Below are positions 7,633 through 15,199 of a DNA stretch of 45,717 nt, one piece after another. The notes below the pieces were generated by a model that was not told the origin of the DNA, ran no database searches, and saw nothing but the letters and a program-made list of their open reading frames with translations. Made by a program: the position numbers and the translations under genes. Origin of the DNA: Actinomycetota bacterium (GTDB lineage: Bacteria; Actinomycetota; UBA4738; HRBIN12); the NCBI GenBank assembly GCA_005884925.1, contig VAYU01000017.1:1-45717 (forward strand), read 5' to 3'. Every line of letters begins with the position of its first letter. The stretch's first letter is position 1.

Positions 7633-8295
7633 ATGGCCGTGTGGGCGCTGCTTTCCGATCGTTCCCTCGACCGCGCGCTTCCGGCGCTGGCGGATCTCTC
7701 TGTCGACCTCAAGCACGAGCCGCTGACCGTCCTGTCGCTCACGCACGTCCTGCAGATCGACGCCCTCGCGGTGTTCGTCGACGCGGTCGAGAACCCGGGC
7801 CAGGCGTGGTCCGTCCTCTCGGAGCTCCACGAGCGGAAGACCCGTCTCCCCGCCGTCGTGATCGTCGACCGAGATCACCTCGAACGCTATCCGTGGCACG
7901 AGGTCGCGGACGAGTTCGTCTTCCCCGGCGCGCCGGTAGCCGAGCTCACGGTCCGGCTTGCGATGCTCAGGCGCCGCGCCGGCGCGGGGGACGGCGCCGT
8001 CGTTCGCCTGGGGTCGCTCGCGATCGACACCGAGACCTACCGGGTCACCGCCGACGGCCGTCCGCTCGATCTGACCTTCAAGGAGTTCGAGCTGCTCCGG
8101 TTCCTGGCGCAACACGCCGGGAGGGTCTACACGCGTCCCGGCCTGCTCAGGGAGGTCTGGGGCTACGACTTCTATGGGGGCACGCGCACGGTCGATGTCC
8201 ACGTTCGTCGGCTGCGGGCGAAGCTCGGACCCGAGTACGAGCACCTGATCCAGACCGTTCGCGGCGTTGGCTACCGCGCGAGCGACGACGACTGA
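7633..8295 (+). CDS. glnR: GlnR-like orphan response regulator (OmpR-type winged helix)
   Basis: 220 residues. The C-terminal 95 are a clear OmpR-type winged helix: LTFKEFELLRFLAQHAGRVY, then REVWGYDFYGGTRTVDVHVRRLRAKLG and a terminal TVRGVGYR hairpin. The N-terminal receiver is degenerate: it lacks the acidic pair after beta-1 and has a lone Asp in VFVDAVENPG, as in GlnR, which works without phosphorylation. No kinase gene is near. GAGGA 7 nt upstream supports ATG 7633 over GTG 7603. Immediately downstream is glnA, whose promoter carries a GlnR-box array; a second glutamine synthetase in the window has one too. That makes global nitrogen regulator the best reading; a related orphan OmpR protein is the alternative. 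Confidence 0.75.
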   Translation: MAVWALLSDRSLDRALPALADLSVDLKHEPLTVLSLTHVLQIDALAVFVDAVENPGQAWSVLSELHERKTRLPAVVIVDRDHLERYPWHEVADEFVFPGAPVAELTVRLAMLRRRAGAGDGAVVRLGSLAIDTETYRVTADGRPLDLTFKEFELLRFLAQHAGRVYTRPGLLREVWGYDFYGGTRTVDVHVRRLRAKLGPEYEHLIQTVRGVGYRASDDD

Positions 8296-8428
8296 GCGAA
8301 CGCCGAGCGTCACGGCCCTTCGGCCTACCTCTCCCCCGAGACCGCAAGACCTAGCACGGAGGCGTCAGTGTGGAAATGACTCCGACGGGCTCTGCGCCGG
8401 AACGGGCCACACCGCCGATGACTTCGCC

Positions 8429-8581
8429 ATGAACGGACTGCTGAGGATCTCGGTGCTCGTCCCCCTCGCGGGACTCATCCCCCTCGGTTCCTGGGTCCTC
8501 CAGCCGTTCAGTCGGCTCGTACCGGTCACCGTGCGGCGCTTCGGAGAGGGCACCGCGCGAGGGGCCGGTGCGCGCCGGTAA
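8429..8581 (+). CDS. Possible 50-residue single-span membrane peptide
   Basis: Starts MNGLLRISVLVPLAGLIPLG: one hydrophobic helix followed by a basic tail with many Arg. The start codon overlaps the stop of a 20-codon frame that has a good GGAGG ribosome site, suggesting coupled translation. No family was recognised and codon bias is not decisive at this length. It could be a chance frame in the leader between glnR and glnA. Confidence 0.28.
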   Translation: MNGLLRISVLVPLAGLIPLGSWVLQPFSRLVPVTVRRFGEGTARGAGARR

Positions 8582-8608
8582 CTCCATACCCCATCCCCCC
8601 CGGGTCGC

Positions 8609-8635
8609 GGCCCCGGCGCCTCAGGCGCCGGGGCC
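8609..8635 (+). terminator. GC-rich hairpin, probable terminator or processing site upstream of glnA
   Basis: Perfect 12-bp inverted repeat GGCCCCGGCGCC with loop TCA, no T-tract. It ends 7 bp before the GlnR-box array. Such U-less hairpins are common actinobacterial gene ends; here it would insulate glnA from upstream transcription. Confidence 0.6.
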
Positions 8636-8642
8636 GCCCCAC

Positions 8643-8696
8643 GTAACGAAGAGTTAACCCCACCGGAACCGAAGACGCCGTTCGGCGTCCTACGCT
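8643..8696 (+). promoter_or_regulatory. glnA promoter with three-unit GlnR-box array
   Basis: Three pentamers with a fixed 6-bp spacing: GTAAC (8643-8647), TTAAC (8654-8658) and GGAAC (8665-8669), matching the GlnR pattern GTnAC-n6-GnnAC known from streptomycetes. A palindrome GACGCCG-TT-CGGCGTC lies at 8674-8689 and a 10-box TACGCT at 8691-8696. The start of transcription would be near 8703, placing the array at about -60 to -34, an activator position. No good 35 box is seen, as expected for an activated promoter. Confidence 0.65.
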
Positions 8697-8730
8697 CTGC
8701 CGGTCGTCGAGCAGCAAGGGGGAAGGGACA

Positions 8731-10158
8731 GTGGCGACAGCCAAGGACGTCATCGCCATGGCCAAGGAGGCCGGAACCGAGATCGTCGATCTCCGGTTCT
8801 GCGACCTGCCGGGGCTGATGCAGCACTTCTCGGTCCCGATGGCCGAGCTGACGGAGTCGGTCTTCGAGGAAGGGATCGGGTTCGACGGATCCTCGATCCG
8901 CGGCTTCCAGGAGATCCAGGAATCGGACATGCTCCTCGTGCCCGATCCGGATACCGCGTACATGGATCCGTTCACGAAGCACGCGACGATCAACATCAAC
9001 TGCTTCGTGAAAGACCCAGTCACCGGCGAGATGTACAGCCGCGACCCTCGCTACATCGCGAAGAAGGCGGAGCTCTACCTGAAGCAGACGGGGATCGCGG
9101 ACACCTCGTTCTGGGGTCCCGAGGCCGAGTTCTACATCTTCGACTCGATCCGCTTCGATCAGAACCAGCACGAGGGCTACTACCACATCGATGCGATCGA
9201 AGGTGTGTGGAACTCGGGCCGCGAGCGGGACGGCGACGCGCCGAATCTCGGCTACAAGCCTCGCTACAAGGAGGGCTACTTCCCCGTCCCTCCGATGGAC
9301 AAGTACCAGGACCTGCGCTCGGAGATGGTGCTGAACCTCGAGAAGGTCGGCATCAAGATCGAGGTGCACCACCACGAGGTCGGCACGGCCGGCCAGGCCG
9401 AGATCGACATGCGGTTCGACACGCTGCTCAAGACCGCGGACAACGTGCTCAAGTACAAGTACGTCGTCAAGAACACGGCCTACGCCGCGGGCAAGACCGT
9501 GACGTTCATGCCGAAGCCGCTGTTCATGGACAACGGCTCAGGCATGCACACGCACCAGTCCCTGTGGGCCGATGACGAGAACCTGTTCTGGGACGAGGTC
9601 AACTACGCGGGGATCAGCGACATGGCGCGCTGGTACATCGGCGGGCTCCTCGCGCACGCGAACTCGTTGCTCGCGTTCACGAACCCGACGACGAACTCGT
9701 ACCGCCGGCTGGTGCCGGGCTACGAAGCGCCGATCAACCTCGTGTACTCCCAGCGGAACCGCTCGGCCTGCATCCGGATCCCCGTCTTCAGCAAGCATCC
9801 GGCCACGAAGCGACTGGAGTTCCGGACACCCGACCCGACGTGCAACCCGTACCTCGCGTTCAGCGCCATGCTCCTGGCGGGTCTCGACGGCATCAAGAAC
9901 AAGCTCGAGCCGCCCGAGCCCATGGACAAGGATCTCTACGACCTGCCGCCCGAGGAGAAGGCGCACGTGAAACAGGTCCCGGGCTCCCTGGAGGAGGTCC
10001 TGGACGCGCTCGAGGCCGACCATCAGTGGCTGCTCGAGGGCGGGGTGTTCACCCAGGACGTGATCGACACCTGGATCGAGTACAAGCGAACGCACGAACT
10101 GGACGCCGTGCGGCTGCGTCCGCATCCGCACGAGTTCGCCCTCTACTACGACCTGTAA
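8731..10158 (+). CDS. glnA: Glutamine synthetase type I (GSI-beta, adenylylation-regulated)
   Basis: 475 residues, ATP-dependent formation of glutamine from glutamate and ammonia; a dodecameric cytosolic enzyme. Seen: [20 protein letters not shown] (latch/active site), [10 protein letters not shown] (metal ligands), [12 protein letters not shown] (ATP/glutamate loop), then [10 protein letters not shown] and [17 protein letters not shown]. The loop DLYDLPPEE holds the tyrosine adenylylated by GlnE in the GSI-beta class, and the ~25-residue insertion after YYHIDAIEG is present. The GTG start at 8731 has AAGGGGGAAGGG upstream. The GlnR boxes and the GlnE gene 5.5 kb away give transcriptional and covalent control. 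Ends with a strong hairpin at 10186-10220. Confidence 0.97.
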   Translation: MATAKDVIAMAKEAGTEIVDLRFCDLPGLMQHFSVPMAELTESVFEEGIGFDGSSIRGFQEIQESDMLLVPDPDTAYMDPFTKHATININCFVKDPVTGEMYSRDPRYIAKKAELYLKQTGIADTSFWGPEAEFYIFDSIRFDQNQHEGYYHIDAIEGVWNSGRERDGDAPNLGYKPRYKEGYFPVPPMDKYQDLRSEMVLNLEKVGIKIEVHHHEVGTAGQAEIDMRFDTLLKTADNVLKYKYVVKNTAYAAGKTVTFMPKPLFMDNGSGMHTHQSLWADDENLFWDEVNYAGISDMARWYIGGLLAHANSLLAFTNPTTNSYRRLVPGYEAPINLVYSQRNRSACIRIPVFSKHPATKRLEFRTPDPTCNPYLAFSAMLLAGLDGIKNKLEPPEPMDKDLYDLPPEEKAHVKQVPGSLEEVLDALEADHQWLLEGGVFTQDVIDTWIEYKRTHELDAVRLRPHPHEFALYYDL

Positions 10159-10185
10159 GCCACCGCTGCAACGCCCCCTTCCCCC

Positions 10186-10220
10186 GGAGGGCCGGGGCCT
10201 CGAAGAGGCCCCGGCCCTCC
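10186..10220 (+). terminator. Terminator hairpin after glnA
   Basis: Perfect 16-bp stem (GGAGGGCCGGGGCCTC with its complement) and a GAA triloop, 28 bp after the glnA stop. No T-tract follows (CCCTC). Confidence 0.75.
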
Positions 10221-10265
10221 CCCTCGCACGGCACACCGTTCACTCGCTACGCTTGTTGGGTCCCG

Positions 10266-10607
10266 ATGAGCACGATCGCTGGATATCGCTTCGGTCACGT
10301 CCTGGTGGACGATCGAGAGCTCACGAGCGACGTGATCGTGCTCCCTACCCGCGTGATCGAGAACTGGTGGCGGCGCGAGGGCCACGAGCTGGCCTGGGTC
10401 GACCTGGAGGACGTGGCCGACGAGCTCCCCAGCCGGCTGGTCGTCGGGACTGGTGCGGACCAGCGGATGCGGCCGGATCCGGACGTGCTAGGCCGCTTGC
10501 AGGAGCGAGGTGTCGAGGTCGAGTGCCTGCCGACGGATCGGGCGGTGGCCCGCTTCGCCGAGCTGGATCCTGCAGAGACCGCTGCCGCGCTGCACCTGAC
10601 CTGCTGA
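10266..10607 (+). CDS. Mth938-like domain protein (DUF498/NDUFAF3 family)
   Basis: 113 residues from ATG 10266. Recognised by the opening AGYRFGHVLVDDRELTSDVI, the central VENWWRREGHEL-type segment and LVVGTGADQRMRPDPDVL, the family's small alpha/beta fold. Members include archaeal Mth938 and the mitochondrial complex I assembly factor NDUFAF3; bacterial function is unknown. Upstream frame extension runs through the glnA terminator and is discarded. It ends 4 nt before the dinB start, so the two are probably co-transcribed. Confidence 0.75.
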   Translation: MSTIAGYRFGHVLVDDRELTSDVIVLPTRVIENWWRREGHELAWVDLEDVADELPSRLVVGTGADQRMRPDPDVLGRLQERGVEVECLPTDRAVARFAELDPAETAAALHLTC

Positions 10608-10611
10608 GCTC

Positions 10612-11631
10612 GTGGCCCGCTGGGTGCTACATGTCGACCTGGACGAGTTCATCGCGGCCGTCGAGGTGCTCCGCCATCCGGAGCTCGCCGACAAGCCGGT
10701 GATCGTCGGTGGCGACGGCGACCCGACGAAACGCGGGGTCGTTTCGACCGCCAACTACGTCGCGCGCCGGTTCGGGGTCGGCTCGGCGATGCCGCTCCGG
10801 ACGGCGTTCAAGCGGGTCCCCGAGGCCGTGTTCCTGCCCGTGGACGCGCCGGCGTACCTGGAGGCGTCGGGGGGCGTGATGGACGTGCTGCGCTCCTTCC
10901 CCGCCGTCGTGCAGGTGCTCGGGTGGGACGAGGCGTTCATGGGCGTGACTGCGGACGACCCGGAGGCGCTTGCACATGAGGTGCAGGCGCGGGTGCTGGA
11001 GCGGACGAAGCTCTGGTGTTCGATCGGCGTCGGCGACTCGAAGCACCGGGCGAAGCTCGCGAGCGGCTTCGCGAAACCGCGCGGCGTCTTCGTGCTCACG
11101 GCGTCCAACTGGACGGAGGTCATGGGCCCGCAGCCCACCCAGGCGCTGTGGGGCATCGGCGCGAAGACCTCGCGGAAGCTCGAGGCGTTGGGGATCCGCC
11201 GCGTGGAGCAGCTGGCGGCTGCGGACGACGCGATGATGGCCGCGGAGTTCGGGCCGAACACCGGACCGTGGATCCGACGACTGGGGACCGGCGAGGACGA
11301 CGCCGAGGTCAGCGATGCGCCTCATGTTGCGCGCGGACACGGCCGCGAGCGCACGTTCCAGCAGGATCTGACAGATCCCGAGGAGATCCGGCGCGAGGTC
11401 TCGCGGCTCGCGCACGAGCTGATGGAGGACGTGCGAGCTGAGGGCCGCCCCGTGATCCGCGTGACGGTGAAGGTGCGGTTCGTCCCGTTCTTCACGCGGC
11501 AGCACGCGGTGAAGCTGGCGGAACCGACCGAGGATGACGCGGTGATCGAGGAGGGCGCGCAGCGTGCGCTCGCCAGGTTTGAGCTCGATCGACCGGTGAG
11601 GCTGCTGGGGGTACGAGGCGAGTTCAGCTAG
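10612..11631 (+). CDS. dinB: Y-family DNA polymerase IV
   Basis: 339 residues from GTG 10612. Palm catalytic residues: VDLDEF (residues 8-13, first Asp) and GWDEAF (about 104-109, in place of the common SIDEAY, keeping D-E). GVGDSKHRAKLASGFAKPRG follows the second half of the palm. Helix-hairpin-helix thumb: LWGIGAKTSRKLEALGI. Little-finger domain to the end. The first strand reads HVDLDEFIAAVE, with the steric-gate region FIA where a Tyr/Phe is expected. The C-terminus stops soon after the little finger and no obvious beta-clamp peptide is seen. It would act in translesion DNA synthesis at stalled forks. No LexA box noticed. Confidence 0.9.
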   Translation: MARWVLHVDLDEFIAAVEVLRHPELADKPVIVGGDGDPTKRGVVSTANYVARRFGVGSAMPLRTAFKRVPEAVFLPVDAPAYLEASGGVMDVLRSFPAVVQVLGWDEAFMGVTADDPEALAHEVQARVLERTKLWCSIGVGDSKHRAKLASGFAKPRGVFVLTASNWTEVMGPQPTQALWGIGAKTSRKLEALGIRRVEQLAAADDAMMAAEFGPNTGPWIRRLGTGEDDAEVSDAPHVARGHGRERTFQQDLTDPEEIRREVSRLAHELMEDVRAEGRPVIRVTVKVRFVPFFTRQHAVKLAEPTEDDAVIEEGAQRALARFELDRPVRLLGVRGEFS

Positions 11632-11661
11632 ACCCACCAGATGCCCTACTGTTTCCTCACG

Positions 11662-11715
11662 ATGGAAGTCCGCGAACGACGACACGGCGCTCAGACAATG
11701 GCAGGGACGCGTTGA
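11662..11715 (+). CDS. Possible 17-residue leader peptide of the restriction endonuclease gene
   Basis: ATG 11662 opens a 17-codon frame whose TGA (11713-11715) overlaps the TTG start of the endonuclease as TTGA. A 10-box TACTGT (11647-11652) lies 9 nt before the ATG, so the message would be nearly leaderless. The peptide MEVRERRHGAQTMAGTR is strongly basic, resembling no known family. Coupled translation would keep endonuclease output low and tied to the leader; this is inference. Confidence 0.35.
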   Translation: MEVRERRHGAQTMAGTR

Positions 11716-12443
11716 GGATCGAATCCGATAGCCACCTGCATGGTGAGGTGATCGCCGAACATTCCTTTCCGGAAGAGCACGACTCGCTTCTGGGCGTACT
11801 CGGTGGCCTCGATATCCCGCTTCGCGCGGCCGGCCCTTTCAGCTCGACTGGACGGCCACTCCGCCCGAAGCGGCATGCTCGGACCATCGGTGGCGCCAAG
11901 AAGCCATTCCTTCTTCCAGTGGACCAAGCGGCTATGAACAAGTCGATCGAGTCCGCGCTTCGATCCGATGGATGGACGACGCAACCGATCGCTTCGGGGA
12001 GTTTCGCCGCCGAGGCCCCGTCAGGCCTCAAGGGTGACTTCGTTCGCAATAAGGTCTTCGTGGAAGTGGAGTTCGGGAATATCGCCAGCATGTTCCGCGA
12101 TCTGTTCAAGTTCCAGATCGCCAACCGGGCGCGCACCGGCGACGTGGGCATCCTCGTCACGACGACAGAGCGTCTCGCGAAGTTCTTCGATTCGGGCGTT
12201 TCAAGCCTAGAAGCTGCGCAACGGCTTCTGCCTTTCATGGCGATCGGCATACAGATGCCCATCTGGATCATCGGCATCGAACCGACCGACTTCTCCGAGA
12301 TCGGTGAGCGTTACGAGGAGATGGCGAACCTGTGTCGAGAGAATGGTTTGGAGTGTCACAGTTTCGACACCGCCTTTGGCGCGAGGATCGGCGTCGAAGA
12401 AGCGTTCGTCCCAACAGCCGAATCGTCAGCTGACGACCTGTAG
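11712..12443 (+). CDS. Type II restriction endonuclease, BglII/BstYI family
   Basis: 243 residues from TTG 11712, with AGGGA just upstream. The core GDFVRNKVFVEVEFGN (about residues 107-122) matches the D-(x9)-E-x-(Q/E) catalytic strand of the BglII family (PF09195; DFGKRDTLVEVQFSN in BglII), with Glu in place of the usual Gln. A following helical block DLFKFQIANRAR and a strand MPIWIIGIEP also fit. The N-terminal DSHLHG-EVI segment resembles the SHLNG start of BstYI-like enzymes. BglII and BstYI cut GATC-centred sites, but the specificity here is not predictable. It is convergent with, and overlaps by 18 bp, the cytosine methyltransferase gene. Base composition looks lower in GC than flanking genes. 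Confidence 0.75.
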   Translation: MRIESDSHLHGEVIAEHSFPEEHDSLLGVLGGLDIPLRAAGPFSSTGRPLRPKRHARTIGGAKKPFLLPVDQAAMNKSIESALRSDGWTTQPIASGSFAAEAPSGLKGDFVRNKVFVEVEFGNIASMFRDLFKFQIANRARTGDVGILVTTTERLAKFFDSGVSSLEAAQRLLPFMAIGIQMPIWIIGIEPTDFSEIGERYEEMANLCRENGLECHSFDTAFGARIGVEEAFVPTAESSADDL

Positions 12444-13718
12444 CGCCCCGGTGCTACTGGCCGATAGTTCCTGCCCTACCTGCTTCACCAAACCAACGAC
12501 CAGGGCGTTCCCCATCATGAAGGCGCGGCGTCCATCGGGCATGCCCTCGGTCCATCCGGGCGCGAACCCGTTCAGACGCTCCAACTCAACCGGTGTCAGC
12601 CGACGAAGCCTTCCATCCTTCGCGCGCACGACATGCTTGAAGCGAGAGGGGGAGGTTCCGCCTTCTCCCGTCAGGACCGTTCTCGAAGGGATGTCCGTAC
12701 GATCGGGAAAGGCGATCCCGCCCTCCGAATAGAAGTATCGGTGACCGTTCGCCGCGGTCCGCTCCTCGCTCTTCGGCCCTTTGAGATACGCCCACCGAGC
12801 GACCTGATCTTCGGGGACGAAGAACTCATGCGGCACGTCCTCGTCGGGGACGAGCACCTCGCCAAGGGTCTGCTGCTTCCCGTCGAATATGGGGTCGACG
12901 TCTCGAGTCCAGACCTTCCGGTCCCACATCACGCCGGCCGAGCGGAACGGTGTCATCGGATTCGTCCAACCGAACTCCTGCGTGATCTGCGCGGGGTGCC
13001 CCTTGAGGATGATGTCGGCTTGACGCGCGGGCAGGCTCGGTTGGACATCCTCGACCGGCCATACCGGCAGTGCTTGGGCCAATGCCCCCCGCTCGTAGAG
13101 CCACGCGAGCGGCGCTTCGGGGCTGGCTTGAACCATCCGGCGAGCGATGATGAGAGCCCGCCGCCTCCGCTGTGGGAAGCCGTAATGGGCTGCGTTCACC
13201 ACGCGCCATTCCACGAGATAACCGAGGTCGGAGAGACACGCGAGGATGATCGCGAAATCACGGCCCCGTTGTGTGGCTGGTGACTTCAGCAGTCGATCCA
13301 CGTTCTCGAGGAAGACGAGCTTCGGCTGCTTCGCCTCGATGAGCCGATAGATCGACCACCACAGGACGCCCTTCTTCCCCTCGATGCCGTGGGCCTGGTT
13401 CAGGGTCTTCGCAACGGAGTAGTCCTGGCACGGGAAACCTCCGACGAGGAGGTCGTGCGCGGGGATCGCATCGTTATCGCGCTCGAGCCGATCGACGACC
13501 GAGTTGATGTCCTCGTTCACCAGCGACCCATCGTTCCAGTGGCGCCAGTAGCAGTCCGCTGCGTGTTGGGTCTTCGTAGACGGCTCCCATTGGTTCGCCC
13601 AGACGGTTCGCCAGCCGAGCGGCTCGAGGGCTGCGCGAAACCCACCCACGCCAGCGAAGAGCTCCACCATGGTTCCCGCGCTCCCCGGGCGCGCATCCTT
13701 CGGCTTCTTCACCCCCAC
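12426..13718 (-). CDS. DNA (cytosine-5)-methyltransferase of a type II restriction-modification system
   Basis: 430 residues with ordered C5-methyltransferase motifs: I (ELFAGVGGFRAAL, about 19-31), IV with the catalytic Cys (GGFPCQDYS, about 93-101), VI (FLENVDRLL, about 137), VIII (QRRRRALII, about 182), and X (MGNALVVGLV, near the C-terminus). The target-recognition region lies between about 200 and 330. It should transfer methyl from SAM to C5 of cytosine in the endonuclease's site. GTG 13718 or GTG 13712 may be the start; both follow a G-rich site. A promoter and a 20-bp palindrome lie just upstream. The gene is tail-to-tail with the endonuclease and downstream of a mismatch glycosylase gene. 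Confidence 0.9.
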   Translation of the reverse strand: MGVKKPKDARPGSAGTMVELFAGVGGFRAALEPLGWRTVWANQWEPSTKTQHAADCYWRHWNDGSLVNEDINSVVDRLERDNDAIPAHDLLVGGFPCQDYSVAKTLNQAHGIEGKKGVLWWSIYRLIEAKQPKLVFLENVDRLLKSPATQRGRDFAIILACLSDLGYLVEWRVVNAAHYGFPQRRRRALIIARRMVQASPEAPLAWLYERGALAQALPVWPVEDVQPSLPARQADIILKGHPAQITQEFGWTNPMTPFRSAGVMWDRKVWTRDVDPIFDGKQQTLGEVLVPDEDVPHEFFVPEDQVARWAYLKGPKSEERTAANGHRYFYSEGGIAFPDRTDIPSRTVLTGEGGTSPSRFKHVVRAKDGRLRRLTPVELERLNGFAPGWTEGMPDGRRAFMMGNALVVGLVKQVGQELSASSTGALQVVS

Positions 13719-13740
13719 CCCCTGGGGAGGAACACGCTAA

Positions 13741-13799
13741 GGATCACATCCCTGTGATCCGACGGCGGGAGCCTAACACGGGTAGGCGACGTCGATCAA
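13741..13799 (-). promoter_or_regulatory. Methyltransferase promoter with operator-like palindrome
   Basis: On the minus strand: 35 box TTGATC (13799-13794), 18-bp spacer, 10 box TAGGCT (13775-13770), predicted start near 13763. Directly downstream, at about +3 to +22, is a perfect inverted repeat GGATCACA-TCCC-TGTGATCC (13741-13760). This is where a repressor, a controller protein or the methyltransferase itself could act. The 35 box overlaps the stop codon of the glycosylase gene, so the methyltransferase has its own promoter. Confidence 0.55.
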
Positions 13800-14440
13800 C
13801 CGTGGGCCTGTGACCAGCGACAATGCGCCTCGAGTGGACATAAGTGACACCGCGGGACCTTCGGCAGGCAGACCGACGAGGCCAGATCCAGAACGGCCCA
13901 GTTCCACTCCTTATTGTTCCGTGCCGGCGAAGCCTCGGCGACCACACGCCAGAGCTCGGGATCTGATGATGCGGGCACTGCCGGATCCAGTCCGAAGTAG
14001 CGGCGATAGACGCGGGCGGTGACGCCATCGACGACTGGGGCTGGCTTGTCGAACGCGACAGCCAGTGTCGCACCGGCGGCATAAGGGCCGACGCCCGGTA
14101 GAGCGAGCAATCCATCGAGGGTCGAAGGCACCTCACCCAGACCGTCAACCACAGCGGCCATCTCTTTGAGCGTCCCCGCTCGCCGCGTCAGGCCGAGCGG
14201 ACGGATCACCGTCCCTATCGTGTCGACGCGGGCGCGCGCGAGCGAGGCTGCGTCCGGCCAGCGCGCGAACAAACGCTCGTAAACCCTCGCCACCGTCTTG
14301 CCACGTGAGCGCTGCAGCAATACCTCCGCGACGAGGATCCGGAACGGGTCACCGGTCTCGCGCCAGGGGAATGACCGCCGGTTCTCCCGACCCCATCGGG
14401 AGAGGTCCCTACGGAACGATCGAACGTTCGGATCCGGCAC
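13796..14440 (-). CDS. HhH-GPD DNA glycosylase, MutY-like with T/G-mismatch (MIG) features
   Basis: 214 residues from GTG 14440, 7 nt after a 10-box TACCTT (14453-14448); probably leaderless. The helix-hairpin-helix reads LPGVGPYAAGAT and the catalytic Asp lies in VVDGVTARV. The [4Fe-4S] loop has the canonical C-x6-C-x2-C-x5-C at the C-terminus (CLPKVPRCHLCPLEAHC). The residue after GVGP is Tyr, where MutY has Ser and EndoIII Lys; Tyr is found in the MIG thymine glycosylase of Methanothermobacter. The segment AEVLLQRSRGKTV also departs from MutY's LQQT. It lacks MutY's C-terminal 8-oxoG domain. Next to a C5 methyltransferase, the likely job is removing T from T/G mismatches left by 5-methylcytosine deamination. 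Confidence 0.75.
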   Translation of the reverse strand: MPDPNVRSFRRDLSRWGRENRRSFPWRETGDPFRILVAEVLLQRSRGKTVARVYERLFARWPDAASLARARVDTIGTVIRPLGLTRRAGTLKEMAAVVDGLGEVPSTLDGLLALPGVGPYAAGATLAVAFDKPAPVVDGVTARVYRRYFGLDPAVPASSDPELWRVVAEASPARNNKEWNWAVLDLASSVCLPKVPRCHLCPLEAHCRWSQAHG

Positions 14441-14503
14441 GTGACGCAAGGTAGCTCAGCCGGGGGGGTTCGGCCGCGACGCGAGCGCCTCCTATCTCTC
14501 TGG

Positions 14504-15199
14504 TTACGTCCGATCCACGAGGTTCTTCGATCCGTGAGAAGCGTGAGTGGGGAAGGCCGTCCTCTCCTCCGTCCACGCCGGCCACAGTCGTTCTGCCGTC
14601 TCCTCGTGCAGACGTCCACCGAGGTGCATCGAGCGCCACACACCCCTATAACCGGGGAGCACGCCGGCCGCGATCAAGATGTGCCCGAGCAACACCGGCG
14701 TCATCACGATCGCGGTCCATTTGTGGACCTTCGCGAACCACGCGAACAGATGCCCGCCGTGCAGCACCGCCAGACCGATGCCCGTGACGATCAGCACGAG
14801 CAACCCGATGACGATCACCACGTTCGCGATGCGTTGACCAGGGTCCCACTCACCTTCGTGTCGCGCGAACCGACCGGTGAACACAGCCTGAGGCCATCGC
14901 AGGAACCATCGGAGGTCGCCGCGGTCGTGCCGGACCGTCTCCCGGAGGAAGGTGGGGACGGCTCGAATGCCGGCGACCAGGCCCAGCACCGCTATCCCGG
15001 CGAGGGCCCACCCGAGCCAGAGGTGCAACCTCGTGTCGGCCACCCCGGTGGCACGGGCGAGGATGCTCGGCTGGCCTTCGCGTCCCACGAGCAGCCACAG
15101 GCCGGTGGCCAGCAACAGCAGCGTCGTCAGGTAGACCGCTGCGTGCAGCCACCGGGTGCGGCGTCCGTAGCGCTCGATCCGTTCAGTACCCGGGGACAC
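14504..15199 (-). CDS. Cytochrome b561-type membrane protein (formate dehydrogenase gamma-like)
   Basis: About 231 residues from GTG 15199, overlapping the lipoprotein stop by 3-17 nt. Four hydrophobic spans: AAVYLTTLLLLATGLWLL, LWLGWALAGIAVLGLVAG, VVIVIGLLVLIVTGIGLAVL and a span after VHKWTAIVMTPVLLGHI. Histidines fit heme b ligands: RWLHAAVY in the first span, RLHLWLGW before the second, and KVHKWT...GHIL in the fourth (PF01292-like). Such subunits pass electrons between quinone and a periplasmic oxidoreductase, but no formate dehydrogenase or hydrogenase catalytic gene is nearby. Partner could be the adjacent lipoprotein, which is inference. Confidence 0.7.
   Translation of the reverse strand: MSPGTERIERYGRRTRWLHAAVYLTTLLLLATGLWLLVGREGQPSILARATGVADTRLHLWLGWALAGIAVLGLVAGIRAVPTFLRETVRHDRGDLRWFLRWPQAVFTGRFARHEGEWDPGQRIANVVIVIGLLVLIVTGIGLAVLHGGHLFAWFAKVHKWTAIVMTPVLLGHILIAAGVLPGYRGVWRSMHLGGRLHEETAERLWPAWTEERTAFPTHASHGSKNLVDRT

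Larger units (their letters stand above)
8296..8730. other. 435-bp glnR-glnA intergenic region: two possible micro-ORFs, hairpin, glnA promoter
   Basis: The first half holds a 20-codon frame from GTG 8370 to TGA 8432 with a strong GGAGG site (8358-8362). Its stop overlaps, as ATGA, the ATG of a 50-codon frame at 8429-8581. Then come a GC-rich perfect hairpin (8609-8635), the GlnR-box array (8643-8669), a palindrome GACGCCG-TT-CGGCGTC (8674-8689), a 10-box TACGCT (8691-8696) and the glnA ribosome site. Nothing else was recognised. Confidence 0.5.

Noticed and set aside
11712-13718. GATC-type specificity shown by site avoidance
   Set aside because: AGATCT and GGATCC both occur repeatedly in the window, so no avoidance supports a particular site.
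14448-14490. tRNA-like GGTAGCTCAG
   Set aside because: No anticodon or T arm follows; the AAGGTA is better read as the 10 box of the glycosylase gene on the minus strand.
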